Assembly: GCA_019359355.1 (NCBI GenBank) | Contig: JAHHHM010000005.1 | Coordinates: forward strand, 1 to 64,000 | Direction: 5' to 3' | Source: Microcoleus vaginatus WJT46-NPBG5 | Lineage (GTDB): Bacteria; Cyanobacteriota; Cyanobacteriia; Cyanobacteriales; Oscillatoriaceae | DNA length: 64,000 nt | In this document: positions 59,932 to 64,000 of the stretch, in pieces | Position numbering within the stretch: the stretch's first letter is position 1 | Layout of the letters: each line of letters opens with the position of its first letter | Translations under genes and position numbers: made by a program | The notes under the pieces: model-generated | Databases searched by the model: none | What the model was told of the DNA's origin: nothing | Seen by the model: the letters and a program-made list of their open reading frames with translations, nothing else

Positions 59932-60831
59932 TTAGTAATCAAAATTTCCTGTATTGTCCTGCTCGTCATCCGGGGAGTCTATGGGTTGGAAATCAACATA
60001 TTCGCCTGGGGTTGGATCTGTTGTTTCCGAAGTTCGCCGGCTGGTTCTTTCTTCTTGCGGCGGACGTTTCTTTCTCGGTCTTGCGCCATCGCTCGGTTTG
60101 CGGTTTGCGCCGGCTGAGGAGGCGCGTGGGGGTCTTTCTTCCGTCTCTACGGGCGAATCATCCCACTCGTCTGACCGGCTTGCTGCCGGGCGTTCTGCGC
60201 TTGGACGAGACCGCCGCTTGCCAGGCGGTGCTTCAGAGCCGTATCTATCTTCACCTCTACTACGGCTGGAAGGCGGGACATCTTCCGGCCCATACCTGTC
60301 ATCACTTCTGCTGCGGCTGGGAGGCGGGACATCTTCCGGCCCATATCTGTCATCATTTCTGCTGCGCTTGGGAGGGCGACGCCGGCCTTCATCTTCATAC
60401 CCTTGACTGCGAGAAGGGCGCGACTCTTGAGTTCCGCGTATCCTTGCTCTGGGCGGCATTTCTTCTGCCGGTTCCAGTTCATCAAGTTCAGCATCCACAT
60501 AAGTGTATGCCGAGCTGACAGGTCGCTCATCATCTACAATGCGTGTGTTCCGCTTTGCTTGCAGTGTCGCCACATTCCGCAGGCGGATGCTTTCTACGGC
60601 AAAGAAGATAGCGGAACCCGTTAGCAAGAATTGACCGAACTGCAAAATAGGGTCTTGCCGCCATCCTTGGAAAAATAGAATCCCGCCGCAGAGTAAACCC
60701 ACTGCTGCGAAGAAAATGTCGTGATCGCGGGCGAGACTGGGACGCACTGAGCGCAAAAAGTAAAGTGCTGCCCCCGCCACCGCCAGCGTAATGCCTAGCA
60801 GACTGCTCCAGCTAAATCCGACGTTTACCAT
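59932..60831 (-). CDS. Ycf66-family protein with repeated charged tail
   Basis: 299 residues. The N-terminal 100 residues have three hydrophobic segments (SWSSLLGITLAVAGAALYFL, DIFFAAVGLLCGGILFFQGW, LQFGQFLLTGSAIFFAVESI), typical of Ycf66, a cyanobacterial and plastid protein of unknown function. The rest is a hydrophilic Arg/Ser/Pro/Asp-rich tail with 17-residue repeats RYGPEDVPPPSRSRSDD. The DNA copies are 51 bases apart (ggcgggacatcttccggcc at 60272 and 60323). psbX lies upstream on the same strand. Confidence 0.85.
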   Translation of the reverse strand: MVNVGFSWSSLLGITLAVAGAALYFLRSVRPSLARDHDIFFAAVGLLCGGILFFQGWRQDPILQFGQFLLTGSAIFFAVESIRLRNVATLQAKRNTRIVDDERPVSSAYTYVDAELDELEPAEEMPPRARIRGTQESRPSRSQGYEDEGRRRPPKRSRNDDRYGPEDVPPPSRSRSDDRYGPEDVPPSSRSRGEDRYGSEAPPGKRRSRPSAERPAASRSDEWDDSPVETEERPPRASSAGANRKPSDGARPRKKRPPQEERTSRRTSETTDPTPGEYVDFQPIDSPDDEQDNTGNFDY

Positions 60832-60986
60832 TTCTTATCTCCTGTGTCAGTCCTATGTTAGCGAGTCACGCTCAAAATCTCCACCTCTAGTTAGGGGTTC
60901 TGAACCTCAGTAGCTAGGTTATCTGGCGGCTTGCAGCGACCGGCTGACTGACGGGTGCGTCCAAAAAGTTCGCTCTCAACAATAAC

Positions 60987-61053
60987 AAAACCCCAGTTAT
61001 TTAGTCCAGGCCAGTTTTTTTTAGTTATGGCCCTTCGTCATAACTGAGGTTTT
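60987..61053 (-). terminator. Nested terminator between psbX and ycf66
   Basis: Two nested hairpins. The outer is AAAACCCCAGTTAT (60987-61000) against ATAACTGAGGTTTT (61040-61053), with one mismatch. The inner is AGTTATG (61023-61029) against CATAACT (61039-61045). On the minus strand the outer stem ends in TTTTGTT, as expected for psbX transcript termination. On the plus strand the inner hairpin is followed by GAGGTTTTTT. Confidence 0.7.
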
Positions 61054-61068
61054 TTAGGCCCAGATGGT

Positions 61069-61188
61069 TTAGGAGCGCCGAACCTTATCTTTTTGGCTAA
61101 TAAAAAGTAGACCGACGGTTGCTGGGACGAGGACAATTACAGTGCCCCACAGCAGACTCCACAAAAAGTTAGCGAGTGAAGGTGTCAT
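61069..61188 (-). CDS. psbX: Photosystem II protein PsbX
   Basis: A short gene of 39 codons: [20 protein letters not shown], then [19 protein letters not shown]. One membrane helix with the usual PsbX N-terminus (TPSLxNFLxSLxxG) and a basic end. PsbX is a peripheral small subunit near the quinone side of photosystem II. AAGGAA lies about 11 bases before the ATG. A hairpin follows its stop. The gap of 270 bases on the right side (61189-61458) has no gene and carries the psbX promoter. Confidence 0.92.
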   Translation of the reverse strand: MTPSLANFLWSLLWGTVIVLVPATVGLLFISQKDKVRRS

Positions 61189-61458
61189 AAGTTCTGGGTT
61201 CCTTATTTAGAAAAATTTCTTTAATCTTGATTTTAATCATTTGTTACACCATTGAGAAGCTATTCGAGCCGGCAGTTATCTAAGCGCGGGGTGAATCTCG
61301 CCGACTTATAGCACCCGATGAGCCTGAGCGTCTGGGGTTTAGGGGTTGAATCGCTTTATTATGACTGGCGCTAAATTCTTGAATGGGCTGCCGGCTCTCA
61401 GGGAAGATACAATAAAAGATGAAAGACAGTTACAAAACTTAAGAATTTTCAACCGCCC

Positions 61459-61743
61459 ATGACTGCTGCAACGATTGCGACCTGGATTCTCGGCCCCTTG
61501 CTGGCTGTGATGACGTTGTTATTTATTTTTCGGATTGTTTTAACTTGGTATCCCCAAGTGAATCTCAACCAAATGCCCTTTAATCTAGTTTCATGGCCCA
61601 CGGAACCGTTTTTGGTGCCGGCTCGTAAAATCGTCCCTCCCATCGGTGGAGTAGACATCACCCCGATTATCTGGGTGGGTATTTTCAGCCTGATCCGGGA
61701 AATACTCTTAGGTCAACAAGGCTTGTTAACGATGTTGCGTTAA
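61459..61743 (+). CDS. YggT-family membrane protein
   Basis: 94 residues with two membrane spans: ILGPLLAVMTLLFIFRIVLT and, near the end, ITPIIWVGIFSLIREILL. The motif WYPQVNLNQMPFNLVSWPTE, then PFLVPARKIVPPIGGVDITP is the YggT/Ycf19 signature. The family has been linked to plastid/thylakoid and nucleoid or cell-division-related roles, but its function is unsettled. It lies divergent from psbX and convergent with accC. Confidence 0.9.
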   Translation: MTAATIATWILGPLLAVMTLLFIFRIVLTWYPQVNLNQMPFNLVSWPTEPFLVPARKIVPPIGGVDITPIIWVGIFSLIREILLGQQGLLTMLR

Positions 61744-61770
61744 TGGGGCATGAGGCATAGGGCATAGGGC

Positions 61771-61800
61771 ATGGGGAATCGAAAAAAAATAATTCCCCAT
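61771..61800. terminator. Hairpin between convergent yggT-family gene and accC
   Basis: ATGGGGAAT (61771-61779) and ATTCCCCAT (61792-61800) are a perfect 9-base inverted repeat with a 12-base A-rich loop. It lies 28 bases after the YggT stop and 7 bases before the accC end. It is preceded by three GGCATAG-type units (61757-61772), part of the STRR-like simple sequence. Confidence 0.6.
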
Positions 61801-61806
61801 TGCCTA

Positions 61807-63153
61807 TTATTTCCCCATCATTTGCTCAACAAAATTTGTGTAGACATCCCCTTCTATAAAAGCCGGGTTCTCTAATATTCTTTGATGGAAGCCGATGGTC
61901 GTGGGTAAGCCGGTGATGGCACACTCCCGAAGTGCCCGCTTCATCCGCTGGAGTGCGCCGGCTCGATCAGGTGCCCAGACGATTAATTTGCCGATTAAGG
62001 AGTCGTAGTAGGGCGGAATTTCGTAATCGGTATAAACGTGGGAATCCATTCTCACGCCGGTGCCACCGGGAGGCAAGAACCCTGTGATCCGCCCTGGAGA
62101 TGGACGGAAGTTGTGATCGGGGTCTTCAGCATTGATACGGCATTCGATGGAATGGCCACGCAGCACCACTTGATCTTGGGTGAGTTGGAGTTTTTCTCCT
62201 TGGGCGATTTTAATTTGCTCGGCAATTAAATCGAGTCCGGTGATCATTTCTGTAACGGGATGCTCGACTTGAATCCGGGTGTTCATTTCCATAAAGTAGA
62301 AGTGACCCGAATTGTCAAGTAGAAACTCTACCGTGCCGGCACCGATGTAGTTGATCGATTTAGCGACTCTAACGGCTGCCGCCCCCATTTTTTCTCGGAG
62401 TTCCGGGGTAAGGGCTGGGCTAGGGGCTTCTTCTAAGAGTTTCTGATGCCGGCGCTGGATAGAACATTCGCGTTCTCCGAGATGGATCACGTTGCCGTAA
62501 CTATCTGCGAGGATTTGAAATTCAATGTGGCGGGGGCGTTCGATAAATTTTTCAATATAAACGCCTGGATTGCCAAAAGCGGCTTCTGCTTCGCCTTGGG
62601 CGGCTTGGAAGAGTTTAGGCAGTTGACTTTCTTCTCGCACCAGACGCATCCCGCGTCCACCCCCGCCGGCAGTGGCTTTAATCATTACGGGATAGCCAAT
62701 TTGACCGGCTATTTCCTGGGCTTCCCGTTCATCTGTCAGTAATCCATTACTTCCAGGCACAGTGGGAACGCCGGCACGTTGCATGGTTTCCTTGGCGGTG
62801 GATTTATCACCCATCGCGCGGATGCCATCTGGTGAAGGGCCAATAAAGGTGATTTGGTGATCGGCGCAGATTTCAGCAAATCGAGCGTTTTCGGCTAAAA
62901 ATCCATACCCTGGATGAATCGCAGTGGCGTTGCGAGTCAGGGCGGCTGAAATGATATTTGGGATATTGAGATAGCTTTTGTTACTGGGGGGTTCACCGAT
63001 GCAAACGGCTTCGTCTGCCAGTTGGACATGGAGGGCGTGCCGGTCAATGGTGGAGTGAACCGCAACAGTAGCAATCCCCATCTCTTCACAGGTGCGGAGA
63101 ATGCGGAGGGCGATTTCCCCTCGGTTGGCAATCAAAATTTTTGAAAAACGCAT
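61807..63153 (-). CDS. accC: Acetyl-CoA carboxylase, biotin carboxylase subunit
   Basis: 448 residues, normal for the subunit that carboxylates biotin on AccB with ATP and bicarbonate, the first step in fatty-acid synthesis. [20 protein letters not shown] is the N-terminal signature. The ATP-grasp glycine loop is [14 protein letters not shown] (about 159-172), with the catalytic [19 protein letters not shown]. The usual neighbour psbX is close by (0.6 kb), with a YggT gene between. Confidence 0.97.
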   Translation of the reverse strand: MRFSKILIANRGEIALRILRTCEEMGIATVAVHSTIDRHALHVQLADEAVCIGEPPSNKSYLNIPNIISAALTRNATAIHPGYGFLAENARFAEICADHQITFIGPSPDGIRAMGDKSTAKETMQRAGVPTVPGSNGLLTDEREAQEIAGQIGYPVMIKATAGGGGRGMRLVREESQLPKLFQAAQGEAEAAFGNPGVYIEKFIERPRHIEFQILADSYGNVIHLGERECSIQRRHQKLLEEAPSPALTPELREKMGAAAVRVAKSINYIGAGTVEFLLDNSGHFYFMEMNTRIQVEHPVTEMITGLDLIAEQIKIAQGEKLQLTQDQVVLRGHSIECRINAEDPDHNFRPSPGRITGFLPPGGTGVRMDSHVYTDYEIPPYYDSLIGKLIVWAPDRAGALQRMKRALRECAITGLPTTIGFHQRILENPAFIEGDVYTNFVEQMMGK

Positions 63154-63429
63154 TGGCCAGCTTTGGGTTCTGTCTGAATTGGCATGGCGTCTATAGACTG
63201 AGTCTGAGAGTTTCAGAGGCAGTGGCAGGACGCTTTGCTATCGGGTGGGAAGATGGGATTGGCATTGGGATGCCAGATCGTTAATCGTACCATGCTGGAG
63301 ACAATGGCTCGATGGTGAGGTGAGGGAGGCTGTCGGGCAAATGTTTTTAAAGCGTGCAGGGGGCTGCTTTTGAGGGTGCGGTTGGTTTTTTTTTACGGCA
63401 GATTAACGCAGATAACGCTAACAGTCGGA
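63154..63429. other. Intergenic region between accC and smpB
   Basis: 276 bases, no gene seen. It contains the accC promoter (minus strand). At 63401-63418 (GCAGATTAACGCAGATAACG) is a copy of the dispersed ACAGATAA/CGCAGAT-type repeat. Confidence 0.45.
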
Positions 63430-63897
63430 TTAATAGCGCTTCATGGCCCGTTCTATATCTCGCTTGTCTTCCTTCCGTCTTTCATCTTCGCGTTTGTCGT
63501 GTAGTTTTTTACCTTTGCCGAGGGCGATGTCTATTTTTACCCAACCGCGCTTGAAGTACATTTTCAAGGGCACGATGGTTAAGCCTTGCTGCTCGACTTT
63601 GCCGATTAATTTGCGGATTTCCTGCCGATGCATGAGCAGTTTTCGGGTGCGGCGGGGGTCGTGATTAAAATATTGGCTGGCTGTTTCATAGGGGGAGATG
63701 TGGACGTTAATCAGCCACGCTTCTCCGTTGCGAATTAGCACATAACCATCTCGCAGGTTGACTTTGCCGGCACGGATTGATTTGACTTCGGTGCCTTTGA
63801 GTTCAATGCCAACTTCGTAAGTTTCTAAAATTTCGTAAAGGAAGCGGGCTTGCCGGTTATCGCTAACAATTTTGAATCCTTCGCTTTTTTCTGCCAT
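63430..63897 (-). CDS. smpB: SsrA-binding protein SmpB
   Basis: 155 residues. Binds tmRNA and brings it to stalled ribosomes for trans-translation. Seen are FKIVSDNRQARFLYEILETY, GIELKGTEVKSIRAGKVNLR, the DGY motif, and a basic helical C-terminus (KKLHDKREDERRKEDKRDIE) that enters the mRNA channel. No tmRNA gene is recognised in the window. Confidence 0.97.
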   Translation of the reverse strand: MAEKSEGFKIVSDNRQARFLYEILETYEVGIELKGTEVKSIRAGKVNLRDGYVLIRNGEAWLINVHISPYETASQYFNHDPRRTRKLLMHRQEIRKLIGKVEQQGLTIVPLKMYFKRGWVKIDIALGKGKKLHDKREDERRKEDKRDIERAMKRY

Positions 63898-64000
63898 CAG
63901 TATTTCTTTCGTGGTTTGTTGTTATAGCTGCTTGAGAGAAAGGTTAGGGGTGAAGATAAAATTGCGATTCTTTCTGGCCCCTAGACCTAACCTCTCGCCT

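Noticed and set aside
1-64000. tRNA, rRNA, tmRNA genes and CRISPR arrays
   Set aside because: I looked for TpsiC-like GGTTCRANNCC stretches in the gaps and for regular repeat-spacer arrays; none was convincing.

Overview
The window looks like chromosomal DNA from a filamentous, non-marine-picoplankton type cyanobacterium (Oscillatoria/Microcoleus/Phormidium-like). The evidence is psbX, ycf66, a one-helix high-light-inducible protein, the cyanophycin genes cphB and cphA, a DevC/DevA-type exporter pair and an hps (hormogonium polysaccharide) pseudopilin locus, which points to a gliding filament. GC content is moderate. Intergenic regions carry heptanucleotide tandem repeats and several dispersed short repeats. 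The hexamer GCCGGC is strikingly frequent in both genes and spacers, while the usual cyanobacterial palindrome GCGATCGC is sparse. No tRNA, rRNA or CRISPR array was recognised.

Layout. 1-3.9 kb: the end of an IS1-like transposase gene, ribF, a metallo-beta-lactamase-fold hydrolase and a decayed MscS channel pseudogene. 4.2-6.1 kb: ribD and a DUF4177-like membrane protein. 6.3-14.2 kb: hpsA, hpsB, hpsC and two related GspH-like pseudopilins, then tatA. 14.4-18.3 kb: cphB-cphA on the minus strand. 18.6-23.3 kb: trmD, two DUF1517 paralogues, ispF, and an overlapping pair made of a nuclease-fold-like protein and a PIN-domain protein. 23.3-28.8 kb: two tandem family-5 solute-binding lipoproteins and an ArnT-like glycosyltransferase. 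29-36.3 kb: a transglutaminase-like protein, an RTX protein, the DevC/DevA-like exporter and a Uma2-family protein. 36.3-41 kb: dxr, a DUF2079 membrane protein, a small lipoprotein and a PlsC-like acyltransferase. 41.2-48.1 kb: a large protein with seven 43-residue repeats and a duplicated beta-propeller, and a 1.3-kilo-residue multi-spanning membrane protein. 48.2-52.4 kb: RNase II/R, rpsR, rpmG, an RDD protein and a Uma2 gene broken by one stop codon. 52.5-56.8 kb: sdhB overlapping an hli gene, then a Cache-HAMP-PAS-PAS-GGDEF protein. 56.8-64 kb: a trypsin-like protease with two PPC domains, two PD40 propeller lipoproteins, ycf66, psbX, a YggT protein, accC and smpB.

How the genes fit together. 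Much of the window is housekeeping: flavin synthesis (ribF, ribD), the MEP isoprenoid pathway (dxr, ispF), fatty-acid initiation (accC), translation (trmD, rpsR, rpmG, smpB, RNase II/R), respiration (sdhB) and photosystem II (psbX). The accessory content is mostly cell-surface: the hps pseudopilin system, secreted or surface repeat proteins, an exporter pair and membrane glycosyltransferases. Nitrogen storage is represented by cphB and cphA.

I did not find an obviously new system. The best candidates for follow-up are the overlapping nuclease-like/PIN pair, the hps locus with a duplicated GspH-like pseudopilin, the repeat-plus-double-propeller protein, the DevC-like permease with an extra helical insertion and no DevB, the sdhB-hli overlap, and the repeat and palindrome families.
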